In this document: positions 36,547 to 45,021 of the stretch, one piece after another
How the letters are laid out: each line of letters opens with the position of its first letter
How positions within the stretch are numbered: position 1 is the stretch's first letter
Source of the DNA: Clostridia bacterium
Lineage (GTDB): Bacteria; Bacillota; Clostridia; Christensenellales; Aristaeellaceae
DNA length: 60,015 bases
Direction of reading: 5' to 3'
Assembly: GCA_017524615.1 (NCBI GenBank)
Contig: JAFXVJ010000026.1
Coordinates: forward strand, 1-60,015
Notes under the pieces: generated by a model
What the model was told of the DNA's origin: nothing
The model's database searches: none
Seen by the model: only the letters and a program-made list of their open reading frames with translations
Position numbers and translations under genes: made by a program

Positions 36547-38182
36547 ACGCTGCCACCTCCCATTTCATTTTTCTGATCGTCTTTCTCACGAAGAAGAATA
36601 CGACCAGCGCCGCGATGATGACGACCACCCACCAGATGTTCTGTTCAACCCACACCTTGCGATAATAGCGGAATGCCCGGCCGTAATTCGTGCGGTCATG
36701 CGCCATTTTGAAAAGGTCCATGGCCTCTTTGTACTGCTCGGTGCGCATCTTGGATCGGCCGATCCCGATAAACGCCAGGTTGTAGTTTGCATTGAGCTGC
36801 AGCACCTTTTCCCAGGTTTGGGCGGAGCCGTCATAATCGCCCAGCAGGTACTGTTCCGACGCCTGATAGATCAGGTTGCCGTATTCTGTAGGCGTAAACA
36901 CCGTCACCGTGCTGTTCAGCTCATCCAGCACGATCAGGTCCTTATCTATATGCTCAATGGAAACCGCGCGGGTGAAGGCGCCTTCCGCCGGAACGCCGCT
37001 GGTGCCGAACGCCCACAGCATGATGCCCTGGGGGTCGTAGCCGAAAACGCGGCCGCGGGTCTGGTCGATCACGACGTACATGTCGTTGTCCAGAACCGTG
37101 ATGTCATAGAGCTTGGACGCCCCGTGATCGGAGGAGCCTTCCACCCATTGCAAATCGCCGATGGGAGGATAGCGGTCGTTCTTGATCAGGATATCGCTGC
37201 CCACTGCGTTCAGGCGGCGGATGGGCTTTGCGTTGTCCCACAGCAGGTCATATTCGCTGAAAGAGATGTTCGTCGCGTAGATGAAGCCTTCTTTGTCGAT
37301 ATAGATGTTCTGATATTCCGTAGGCACGAAGGCCGCTTGCTGGGAGCGCTGCTCCTTGGTCATGAAATAGGATTTCCAGATGTAATCCCACAGATTGTAG
37401 GTAACGGTGTTGGCGCCGATGAAACCGGTAAAGGAGCCGTCCGCCTCGAACTTGGCCAGGCCCTTGTTGATGTTGGAGGCCAGCACGAAAATACGGCCGG
37501 AAGTATCCACCACGAGCTTGTTGGGCAGGAAAGACTGGTTTTGGTCGAAGGTCGAATCCGTCGGCTTGGTGAGCATCTGAAGATAGTTCAGATCTTTGTC
37601 CATCACGATGACGCGGTTGTTGTCCCTGTCGGCCACATAGATCCTTCCGTCCGGATCCACCGAAACATCATTGGGATTGTTGAAGTAGGTAACCCCGTCC
37701 GCCGTCAGCACCATGGGGCCCCGGTCGGCAGAGCTTCCCAGCGGCGGCTTTAAGTAAAAGCTGCCGTTCTCGTCCGTATAGTCGCTTCCGTCTTCATTCT
37801 TCAGCAGATCGCTTTGGGCTTTGAACGCTTCCATTTGGTCCGCGCCGATCGTCACATGGTCGATCTCCCGCACCATTTCGAAATGCGTTCCGATTTTCGT
37901 CAGCTGAAGAATGCGGTTGTTGCCGGTGTCCACAATGTACAGATCCTGATCCCGGACGAACAGGCTTTTGGGGGAGCGCATCGCCTTTTCCAGGCCCAGG
38001 GTGGAACTGTAAATCACGTCAGAGACGCGGTAAGCATCCGGGCTTTCCCGGATATCGCCCCAGTAGTCGTAGTTATAGGTATAGGTGCTGGTAAAGCCAT
38101 CCTCCGCCGCATACGCATCCGCCATGGGCATGAGGATGATCAAAGCGGCCAGCAAAACCAGCAGCCTCACATTGATTTTCAC
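36521..38182 (-). CDS. secreted NHL-repeat/TPR protein with C-terminal membrane anchor
   Basis: This 553-residue protein has a signal peptide (cut near residue 26, AYA-AED). NHL-type beta-propeller blades follow at about 68-95 (LYIVDTGNNRILQL), 168-200 (IYVADRDNNRVIVMD), 220-250, 290-305, 355-385 and 405-430. A TPR pair fills about 436-500 (AFIGIGRSKMRTEQYKEAMDLFKMA). A transmembrane helix at 516-532 and a short basic cytoplasmic tail end it. The start is GTG 38182 behind AGGAGGG; the frame is open further up, into the permease gene. The propeller would face outward and could bind glycan or a partner protein. Confidence 0.82.
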   Translation of the reverse strand: MKINVRLLVLLAALIILMPMADAYAAEDGFTSTYTYNYDYWGDIRESPDAYRVSDVIYSSTLGLEKAMRSPKSLFVRDQDLYIVDTGNNRILQLTKIGTHFEMVREIDHVTIGADQMEAFKAQSDLLKNEDGSDYTDENGSFYLKPPLGSSADRGPMVLTADGVTYFNNPNDVSVDPDGRIYVADRDNNRVIVMDKDLNYLQMLTKPTDSTFDQNQSFLPNKLVVDTSGRIFVLASNINKGLAKFEADGSFTGFIGANTVTYNLWDYIWKSYFMTKEQRSQQAAFVPTEYQNIYIDKEGFIYATNISFSEYDLLWDNAKPIRRLNAVGSDILIKNDRYPPIGDLQWVEGSSDHGASKLYDITVLDNDMYVVIDQTRGRVFGYDPQGIMLWAFGTSGVPAEGAFTRAVSIEHIDKDLIVLDELNSTVTVFTPTEYGNLIYQASEQYLLGDYDGSAQTWEKVLQLNANYNLAFIGIGRSKMRTEQYKEAMDLFKMAHDRTNYGRAFRYYRKVWVEQNIWWVVVIIAALVVFFFVRKTIRKMKWEVAAYEHSKVHK

Positions 38183-38223
38183 GTCTTTTTCCCTCCTGTC
38201 TTCATGTTCGATCGCGTATGGCT

Positions 38224-39966
38224 TTAGTCTTTGAGGCCGGAACTTGCCATGGTTTCCAGGATTCGGCTCTGAGACAGGATGAAAATGAGAATCGGGACGA
38301 TCATCACGATGACCGTAACAGCAGCCGCCTGGCCGGTACGCGCAATACCGCCCGCCTGGATCTGCCCCAGCGCGTAGACCAGGGTCTTTTTGTTTTCCGT
38401 GTAAATGACGGTGGCCGCGTTGGTATTCCACAGGCTCTGCACAGAGAAGATGATGATGGTGAGCCATGCGGGCTTCACGTTGGGCATGATGATGTTCAAG
38501 AAGATACGGAATTCACCGGCGCCATCCAGGTGAGCCGCCTCGATCAGGGCGTTGGGCAGGCTCTCCATGAACTGCTTCATCAGGAACAGCCCGATGGGCG
38601 CGGCAAAGGCAGGCAGGATGATGGCCCAATACGTATCGATCATGTGCAGCCTGCTCATGGTGATATAGTTGGGAATGCCCGTCACATAACCGGAGAACAT
38701 CAGGGCGGTCACGACGATTTTGAAGAAGGTCCGCCCGCCGGGGAAATCATACTTGGCCAGCACGAACGCCGCCATGGAGGCGATGATCACGTGGCCCAAG
38801 GTGCCCACGAAGGTAATCAACACCGTGTTGATCAGGTACCGGGAGAAGGGCACCCAGCTCTGCCCCATGGTAACGATCAAATCGCTGAAGTTGTCCAGCG
38901 TCACATGCGATGGGAACACCCGGGGCGGGAAACGGAACAGTTCATCCAGCGGCTTCAGAGAGGAAGCCACGGAGAACACCAGCGGGAATACCATGGCCAC
39001 CGCGAAGATGAACATGATAATGTAGATGCCCAGGTCGCCCCAGAAGCTGCGGTTGGGCTTGCGCCGTTTGGGACGGGCCAGCTTCACCAGCATAAAGAAC
39101 CCATAGGCGATCAGCAGCACGATCAGCGCAAAATGGACCAGATTCCATGTGGCGATGCTCGTGTCGATCTGATTGCTGGTATCGGCGGCGCGCTCCACGG
39201 TCTCGCCGGCGTCCGCGGCAGACTCCGTTTCCACCGCGGCCGTCCCGTTCGCCGCCGCGGAGCTCTTTTGATCTGCGATGATGCCGAATACGATAAAGCC
39301 CACCAGCAGAACCGCCAGCAACGCACACATCAGGGTGACTTGCTTTTTATCTCTGTTTCCATTCTTGCGGCGCGCCATGATCGTATAGAAGCATACGGCG
39401 CATGCGATGAACAGGAACAGGAAAATGATGCGCACGATTTCAAAGGGCCTGGCAGCCTGGTTCCCCGCGTCCGCTGTTTCGCTGGCCGCCGCGGCAGCGG
39501 GCTCATTGACCGTTGCTTCGGCAGCGGCTTCGCCCGCCCGTTCTTCTGCGGTTTCCTCTGCCTGTTCCTCCGCGGCGGGAGCGGATTCCGTCTCCGCATC
39601 TGCGGGAACCTCTTCCGGCGCGATGTCCCCTTCGGCGTCCGTCTGACTCTCCGGCAGTTCCTCCTGCGGGATGTCAACGGCTTCTTCCGGCGCCGTCACG
39701 GTTTCCGCCGCAACGGTCTGCTGGGCAAGCTGCTGCGCGGCCGCCTGCTCGTTGTGCCGGTTGATTTCGTCGATCTTGGAGGATGTGAAAATCAGCCCTC
39801 CCACGAGGATCGCGATGATAATAGCGGATATGATCAGGAAGCGCTTCACATTGAGCTTCTGCTTTTCTTCCTCGATTTCCCCGCGCAGCATGGCCTGGAA
39901 ACGAAGCTGTTCAACCCGGCTGCTGGTTTTGGGCTGCTCAAATTTTACGATTTGCTTCTTGCTCAT
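38224..39966 (-). CDS. MalG-type sugar ABC permease with a 300-residue N-terminal extension
   Basis: This 580-residue protein has a normal MalG-type permease in its last 270 residues, with EAA loop IEAAHLDGAGEFRIFLNIIMP. The first 300 residues are extra. There is a helix at 43-62, a long Ala/Glu/Pro-rich linker (64-172), two helices at 178-197 and 212-231, a second Ala/Thr/Glu-rich linker (232-270) and another helix at 275-294. Normal relatives are about 280-300 residues. The extension repeats the theme of helix plus flexible acidic linker twice. The gene is coupled to the MalF-type gene upstream by an ATGA overlap. Confidence 0.85.
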   Translation of the reverse strand: MSKKQIVKFEQPKTSSRVEQLRFQAMLRGEIEEEKQKLNVKRFLIISAIIIAILVGGLIFTSSKIDEINRHNEQAAAQQLAQQTVAAETVTAPEEAVDIPQEELPESQTDAEGDIAPEEVPADAETESAPAAEEQAEETAEERAGEAAAEATVNEPAAAAASETADAGNQAARPFEIVRIIFLFLFIACAVCFYTIMARRKNGNRDKKQVTLMCALLAVLLVGFIVFGIIADQKSSAAANGTAAVETESAADAGETVERAADTSNQIDTSIATWNLVHFALIVLLIAYGFFMLVKLARPKRRKPNRSFWGDLGIYIIMFIFAVAMVFPLVFSVASSLKPLDELFRFPPRVFPSHVTLDNFSDLIVTMGQSWVPFSRYLINTVLITFVGTLGHVIIASMAAFVLAKYDFPGGRTFFKIVVTALMFSGYVTGIPNYITMSRLHMIDTYWAIILPAFAAPIGLFLMKQFMESLPNALIEAAHLDGAGEFRIFLNIIMPNVKPAWLTIIIFSVQSLWNTNAATVIYTENKKTLVYALGQIQAGGIARTGQAAAVTVIVMIVPILIFILSQSRILETMASSGLKD

Positions 39967-40901
39967 GTGCCCACCTTCCTCAGCATCGCCTGAATGGCTT
40001 TATTGCACAGAATCATCGACAGGAACAGCACCGTGGCGATGGCTGATGCGTAGCCCATTTCGAAACGGGAGAAGCCGTAGTCGAACAAATGTGTTACGAT
40101 GGTACGCGCGGCGTAGTCCGTGCTGGGGTAGCCGGCCAGGGCGCGGGGCACGTCGCTGACGTTGAACGCGGTGGTGATGCTCATCACCGCGCCGAAGAGC
40201 AGCATGGGTTTCATTTGGGGCAGGGTGATGTGGTACAGTTCCTGCCACCGGTTGCGGATGCCATCCACATATCCGGCTTCATACAGGCTGCGATCCACGC
40301 CCTGCAGGCCGGCTACGAAGGAAAGGAAGCCGGTGCCCATGCTCATCCACAGCGTGACGATGATGATGATCGTCATGATATACCGGGGATCCAGCAGGAA
40401 CAGAATGGGCGCGTCCACCAGGCCGTATTTCAGCAGGATGGCGTTCAGCCAGCCATACGCGTCGCCGCGGAACAGGATGGAGAACACGGTATACGCGCCG
40501 CCGGCAATGGAGGGGGCGTAGAACACCATCAGGGCGACGGTGCGCAGCCAGTGGGGCAATTCGTTGATGAACCAAGCGAACAGGAAGGAAAGGATGTATC
40601 CGATCGGCCCTGTCACCACGGCAATGACGAAGGTGTTCCTCACGGCGATCAGGAACACTTCATCCTGAAGGATCAGATTGATGTAATTCTGGAAACCGAT
40701 AAAACGCGGCGCTTCCAAAATGTTATAGTACGTGAAGCTGTAGAAGATGGACATGGCGATGGGTACGATGATAAATGCGACGAACAGGATGGCATAAGGC
40801 GCCAGAAAGAGATAGCATACCTTCTGCCGTTTGGCCTTTTCCCATCCGTAGTGCATTTTTTCACGGCGAATGTTCCAGTATCTGCTCAGAAACGACTGCA
40901 T
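39963..40901 (-). CDS. MalF-type sugar ABC permease
   Basis: This 312-residue permease has six predicted helices, the first at about 30-52 (YLFLAPYAILFVAFIIVP). The EAA loop is YEAGYVDGIRNRWQELYHITLP. Length and layout are normal, in contrast to its partner with the long extension. It follows the large binding-protein gene by 27 bases and forms the first of the two permease pairs in the locus. Confidence 0.92.
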   Translation of the reverse strand: MQSFLSRYWNIRREKMHYGWEKAKRQKVCYLFLAPYAILFVAFIIVPIAMSIFYSFTYYNILEAPRFIGFQNYINLILQDEVFLIAVRNTFVIAVVTGPIGYILSFLFAWFINELPHWLRTVALMVFYAPSIAGGAYTVFSILFRGDAYGWLNAILLKYGLVDAPILFLLDPRYIMTIIIIVTLWMSMGTGFLSFVAGLQGVDRSLYEAGYVDGIRNRWQELYHITLPQMKPMLLFGAVMSITTAFNVSDVPRALAGYPSTDYAARTIVTHLFDYGFSRFEMGYASAIATVLFLSMILCNKAIQAMLRKVGT

Positions 40902-40928
40902 TCGGTCTCCCTCCTTTCTCTTCTCTCT

Positions 40929-43900
40929 TTATTGTTCTGTTTTGTTTTCGGGGACGGTGCTTTCGCCCACGGACGCTTCAGCGGCCGGCAGTTCCGTAGG
41001 CAGGTTGAATTCTCTGCGCTTCACTTTGATTTCTTCGTTGATGGTTTTGGTGTAGGTGAGCAGCGTCTCACGGGCGTCCACCTTTTCGTTGATGACCTTA
41101 CGGATGGCGTTGCACATATGACGGGTGGTGGAGTAGCCGCCAGCGATTTCGGGGAAGCCCACCGTCCAGCTGCGCTGCGCCTCCAGCACAGCCAATTGAT
41201 CCGTGTTCCAGGCCAATTGCCGCAGGGCGGCCTTATTGGCGGTGGTGTAGCGAGCGGAGGCGCCCAGCACGCTTTCGATCTCGCGGCCGAAGCGCACCTG
41301 CGCATCCGCGCTGACCCACCACTTGATGAACTCCCAGGCGTCCTGTTTGATGTTTTCGTCATCCGTGGCGATCATCATGCAGCACACGCCCTGGGAATGG
41401 ACGGAATGATCCACCACCGGGTCGCCGTTCTCATCCAGGATCGGCATTCCGTCCGCATCGGTCTGCACGGTGCCGGGGAACATGGCAAAGTCCCACAGGC
41501 CGCGGATTTCGGGGGCCGACACCATCAGGGTGTTGTATGTGCTGTAATTGGCCACGCCCATGGGCATTTCGCCGGAACGGAAGCGGCTGACGAAATCGTA
41601 CACCGTGTACAGGCCGTAGTCGTTATACAGGGAGGTGTACAGCTTGAAGGCGGCCACTCCGTTTTCATTGTCGATCATGGTGTGCATGTTGCTTTCATCA
41701 TAGATGGTGCCGCCGTGCTGATAGATCATGGAGTTCAGGATGGACAGATCCAACGTGTTTATATCGGGATAGGGCACGCCCACCGACATGTTGTTGCCCT
41801 GAATGGTGGGCAGCAGGGCAATCAGCTCCTGCCAGGTATCGGGGGGATTTTCAAGGCCCAATTCCTCTATGATGTCCGTGCGGTAGAACAGCACGGAGAA
41901 ATCCTGGGTTTCGGGCAGCGCGTACACGCCGCCGTTGTACCGCATGGCAGTGAGGGCGCTGGGCTCAAAGGCGGACGCCACTTCGTCAAAATCGGGGAAC
42001 TGGGTCAGGTCCTCGACGGCGTGACGCATGGCGTAGTTCACCGGGAACCAGGTGCCCAGGGACAGCACCACATCCGGCCCGTTGCCCGCCACCACGGCGG
42101 TCAGCAGGGTCTCCTGCAAAACCAGCTTCACGTTCACCCGGATCTCATGGCCGTTCTGCCGCGTCATGGGGGTGAACGTATCGTCGATCATGGTTTTCAG
42201 TACGGTGCTCTGGTCACGGCCGGTGACGATCCACACCTCGATCAGGCTCGCGTCATCGTCGTTATCGTCGTACACATCGCCCAAGGCGTTATAATCCACA
42301 TAATATGAAGCGATGGCGGAGCGGATCTCATGGCCCGTCTGCGCCAGCGCGTCCTGTTTCAGGATGGGCAGCGCGGCGTTTTCCCCGCCGATGATGATCA
42401 TATCCACATCCAGCTTGGTTTCGGACATGTTCTGCATGGCGGTGCCCAGGCTGGTGATGTTATCCTTGAAATTGCCGAAAGACTGGGTGATGCGCTCGGT
42501 ATGATCCACAAAGCCTTCCAGCTGGACGGCCAGGGTCTGGGCCACGGCAACGCGGTCGCTCTTCTGGCCGGTGATGGCCACGGTGTCATCCACGATCTTG
42601 TACAGCCGCTTACTTTCCAGATCCATGGCCTGGATCACTTCGGGATACACCTTTTCCAGGTTATAGTCGCGGAAGCGGTCGGGATTCGGGCCGGTGAGCA
42701 CCAGAATCTTGCGGTAAATCTGGTTCAGGCGGTAAATGCTGTCTTCCACCTGCTGCAGCACCGGGCCCATTTCGCCCAGGGTCGCCTCCAGGCGGATGGT
42801 GTGCTTGCCGGCAGACAGATAAAACTGATAGGGCTTGCCGTTTTCATCGGCCAGGGTGCACAGATCCCAGGCCGTGTTGTAGCCGAAGGAAATGCTGCTC
42901 ATGGCGTCGAAGGGGATCTCCCCATCGATATACAGGGTGCGGCAGGAAAGGGCGCCGCGCTGATAGGCCTGGCGGGCCTTGATGGTGATCTGATACCAGC
43001 CGTCCTCGGGCACATCAAATTCCCACTCGATCCACTGTCCCGCGTAGTTCCAGGGATCGCCGCCGATGTAGTTGAGCAGGGTCGTATCCACGCTGCAGGG
43101 ATCCGTGGCGGGGGAAGAACGGTCATACCGGGCATAAAGAGAGGGGGCGGAGCGCAGGGTGGAGCTTTCGCCCTGCACGATCTGCTGCCAATCCTTGGCC
43201 GCTTCCGTCATGCTCGTCTGCGGCTGAGACGCATGATACTCCTCATAAGTGGCAACAGGTTTCACAGGCTGGAGCGAAATGGACCGCAGCACCATGGGTT
43301 CGTTGGTGGCCAAAAGCGATACAGTGTTTTCCTGCGCATCAAAATAGAATTGATACGGCTCTACCACATAGCCCATATCATCTTTGCAATAAGCGGTCTG
43401 CCATCCGTATTCCTCCACCTGGGTGGGACGGATCTCGTTGCCCTGGTTGTCCTTGCGCACTTCACTGCCGTTCTTCCACAAACGGGAAAACGACAGCGAC
43501 CGGGCGCCGGCGAAGGGCAGCTCGCCATTGATGTGCAGCTCTCTTTCGATATCCACGCCGCGGGAATCCTTGGTCTTGGCCAGGTATTCCACCATGATGT
43601 TGTACATGCCGGCTTTTTCTACGTTCACCTTCCACGTCACGCAGGAGCCGTCCGCGGTGTACACGCAGGGCGCGCCGTTTTCATCCTGGGTGACTTCCCC
43701 ATCGCCCTCAAAGGCAGTGATGTCCACCGCGATGGCCTCATCCCCCAGGGGCGCGTCCTTGTGGGCAAGCATATAACGGTCATACGTATCGCTCCGATCC
43801 AGCCCGGACACTTCGGCCGTCAGGTCTTCCTTGGCATACTTGTCATGAAAGTCCTGACTGTCGCCGTTGAGCAACACGATGACCGCAATGATGGCCGCCA

Positions 43901-43943
43901 CACACAGAATACTGATCAGTGCCTTCAACCACTTTTTTTGCAT
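40929..43943 (-). CDS. 1004-residue anchored solute-binding protein with two jelly-roll-like modules
   Basis: One uncleaved-looking helix (5-27) anchors the protein; no lipobox is seen. Two related beta modules follow at about 65-230 and 280-395. Each contains the W-x-V/F pattern of CBM35/CBM6-like jelly rolls (SCVTWKVNVEKAGMYNIMVEY and IEWEFDVPEDGWYQITIKA) and a LHINGELPF / LYIDGEIPF strand. A helical spacer (395-545) leads to a family 1 solute-binding domain (about 565-975, GGVYALPETQDFSVLFYRTD). Ordinary family members are about 450 residues. It is the first gene behind the promoter, and its permeases lie just downstream. Carbohydrate binding by the modules is an inference. Confidence 0.83.
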   Translation of the reverse strand: MQKKWLKALISILCVAAIIAVIVLLNGDSQDFHDKYAKEDLTAEVSGLDRSDTYDRYMLAHKDAPLGDEAIAVDITAFEGDGEVTQDENGAPCVYTADGSCVTWKVNVEKAGMYNIMVEYLAKTKDSRGVDIERELHINGELPFAGARSLSFSRLWKNGSEVRKDNQGNEIRPTQVEEYGWQTAYCKDDMGYVVEPYQFYFDAQENTVSLLATNEPMVLRSISLQPVKPVATYEEYHASQPQTSMTEAAKDWQQIVQGESSTLRSAPSLYARYDRSSPATDPCSVDTTLLNYIGGDPWNYAGQWIEWEFDVPEDGWYQITIKARQAYQRGALSCRTLYIDGEIPFDAMSSISFGYNTAWDLCTLADENGKPYQFYLSAGKHTIRLEATLGEMGPVLQQVEDSIYRLNQIYRKILVLTGPNPDRFRDYNLEKVYPEVIQAMDLESKRLYKIVDDTVAITGQKSDRVAVAQTLAVQLEGFVDHTERITQSFGNFKDNITSLGTAMQNMSETKLDVDMIIIGGENAALPILKQDALAQTGHEIRSAIASYYVDYNALGDVYDDNDDDASLIEVWIVTGRDQSTVLKTMIDDTFTPMTRQNGHEIRVNVKLVLQETLLTAVVAGNGPDVVLSLGTWFPVNYAMRHAVEDLTQFPDFDEVASAFEPSALTAMRYNGGVYALPETQDFSVLFYRTDIIEELGLENPPDTWQELIALLPTIQGNNMSVGVPYPDINTLDLSILNSMIYQHGGTIYDESNMHTMIDNENGVAAFKLYTSLYNDYGLYTVYDFVSRFRSGEMPMGVANYSTYNTLMVSAPEIRGLWDFAMFPGTVQTDADGMPILDENGDPVVDHSVHSQGVCCMMIATDDENIKQDAWEFIKWWVSADAQVRFGREIESVLGASARYTTANKAALRQLAWNTDQLAVLEAQRSWTVGFPEIAGGYSTTRHMCNAIRKVINEKVDARETLLTYTKTINEEIKVKRREFNLPTELPAAEASVGESTVPENKTEQ

Positions 43944-44055
43944 AGATCCGCCTCTCCTGTCATTGCATGATTACACAGGGTCGCCAGTACCTGATGGATA
44001 CAAATGTGCTTCTTTTGCACGCAAAAAAGATCAATCTGATCTTTATTTACACCAC

Positions 44056-44084
44056 ATTATACAACCGGCATTTTTTTGTGTCAA
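44056..44084 (-). promoter_or_regulatory. promoter of the large ABC/DUF5696 locus
   Basis: On the minus strand TTGACA (44079-44084) and TATAAT (44056-44061) are spaced by exactly 17 bases, both consensus. The start codon of the first gene is about 105 bases further on. No other strong promoter was found inside the 16-kb unit. Confidence 0.85.
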
Positions 44085-44272
44085 CCTTCACAAAACGTCC
44101 TTAATACTTTTTTAAGATTTGTTTATTATGGAATAATAATGGGAAGGATATATATCACAGATGCAATAAAATCAGGGATGAATGTCAGGAAAGCGGTTCT
44201 TCACGAAAATCAAGCTGCGCCGGAGAAATAAAACGAACGCGCAGGATGAAAACCGCTTGTTTTCGACAATCC

Positions 44273-44301
44273 TTTACAATTTGCGCGTTATTTCGTATAA
44301 T
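44273..44301 (+). promoter_or_regulatory. promoter of the XRE regulator gene
   Basis: TTTACA (44273-44278), 17 bases, TATAAT (44296-44301). The leader is about 27 nt, which fits the GTG start at 44335. Confidence 0.8.
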
Positions 44302-44306
44302 ACGAA
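44292..44306 (+). promoter_or_regulatory. palindrome covering the -10 box, likely XRE autoregulatory operator
   Basis: TTCGTATAATACGAA is a perfect inverted repeat of seven bases around one central base. It covers the whole -10 box, so a bound dimer would block RNA polymerase. Confidence 0.65.
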
Positions 44307-44334
44307 TATCATCATGCGTCGGAGGTTATGGGCA

Positions 44335-44706
44335 GTGATCGTTGATTATACCCTGATGGGAAACCGGATGAAAATGAAGCGGCGTTCCAAGAAACTGTCG
44401 CAAAAAGAGCTGGCAAAGGCGGTACGGGTCTCCCCCTCCTTTTATGGCAATATTGAGCGGGGCTTGCGCGTTCCCAGCGTGGATACGCTGGTGGCCATAG
44501 CGAATGCCCTGGGTGTCGGCCTGGATTTTTTGCTGGCTGACAGCCTGACCAATGGCACGGATCGGCATACGCCGGAAGAAATGGCCGTTCTGTTCCGTTA
44601 TTTGCGGGAACGCATTGAAGAATTGGACTACGGCACAGTGGATGATACGCCCCGGGACACTTTGGACGCAGACCTTGAAAAGGATCCCTTGGATACGCAG
44701 CAGTAA
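44335..44706 (+). CDS. XRE-family helix-turn-helix regulator
   Basis: This 123-residue protein has a DNA-binding domain at about residues 8-68 (MKRRSKKLSQKELAKAVRVS, YGNIERGLRVPSVDTLVAIA, LGVGLDFLLADSL), in the Cro/C1 style. An acidic tail of about 50 residues follows. I chose GTG 44335, nine bases behind GGAGG and just after the promoter. The open frame extends up to 44182, but that part lies before the predicted transcription start. It stands between the divergent large ABC locus and the ABC-F gene and could control either, besides itself. Confidence 0.85.
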   Translation: MIVDYTLMGNRMKMKRRSKKLSQKELAKAVRVSPSFYGNIERGLRVPSVDTLVAIANALGVGLDFLLADSLTNGTDRHTPEEMAVLFRYLRERIEELDYGTVDDTPRDTLDADLEKDPLDTQQ

Positions 44707-44782
44707 TTTCCTGCTTTTCCGTTTTTTATCGTTATTTCCGGCTTTTTCAGTTTATTCCCGGTCATTTATCAGAATTGCGGGC

Positions 44783-44811
44783 TTGCTTTTTCCGTAAATA
44801 TCCTGTATGAT
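44783..44811 (+). promoter_or_regulatory. promoter of the ABC-F gene
   Basis: TTGCTT (44783-44788), 17 bases, TATGAT (44806-44811). It creates a leader of about 200 nt. Confidence 0.65.
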
Positions 44812-44841
44812 ATAGAATAGATCAATGGAAGGGGTGAAAAG

Positions 44842-44853
44842 ATGCGCAAGTAA
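44842..44853 (+). CDS. three-codon leader ORF (Met-Arg-Lys-stop)
   Basis: ATG CGC AAG TAA follows a strong GGAAGGGG site by seven bases, about 25 nt into the transcript. Very short leader ORFs are known to control ABC-F resistance genes, where a ribosome stalled by antibiotic changes the fold of the leader. The Listeria lmo0919 leader is, as I recall, a close parallel. Translation here is an inference from the ribosome binding site and position. Confidence 0.5.
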   Translation: MRK

Positions 44854-44928
44854 CCGATCTGCCGTCGAATCAGACAGGAAAGCGATTTGCGGATGGCATA
44901 AGTCATCCCTGATTGAATACGCTTTCAG

Positions 44929-44998
44929 GCAGGCCGGGTGCAGCGCGTCTTTTTTGTGTGCCTCTGCGCACCACAGCGCTGTTTTTCCTGCGGCCTGC
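44929..44998 (+). promoter_or_regulatory. attenuator-like leader structure upstream of the ABC-F gene
   Basis: CAGCGC (44941-44946) pairs with GCGCTG (44976-44981), enclosing a GTGTGC-ctct-GCGCAC hairpin, and five T follow at 44982-44986. This looks like an intrinsic terminator. GCAGGCCG (44929-44936) can pair with CGGCCTGC (44991-44998) and could hold an alternative fold. An additional T run (44950-44955) precedes the inner hairpin. Confidence 0.55.
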
Positions 44999-45021
44999 GG
45001 ACCCATATCCGGAGGTTTTAT

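Noticed and set aside
36521-38467. 648-codon version of the NHL-TPR gene
   Set aside because: The extra codons overlap the permease gene. The GTG at 38182 has a good ribosome binding site and gives a normal signal peptide.
31130-43943. Possible polysaccharide utilisation locus of the SusC/SusD type
   Set aside because: There is no TonB-dependent receptor or SusD-like protein, and the organism appears to be a one-membrane Clostridia. The importers are CUT1 ABC systems.
44182-44334. 51-residue N-terminal extension of the XRE regulator
   Set aside because: It would start before the predicted promoter and transcription start, and no related regulator has such a basic extension.
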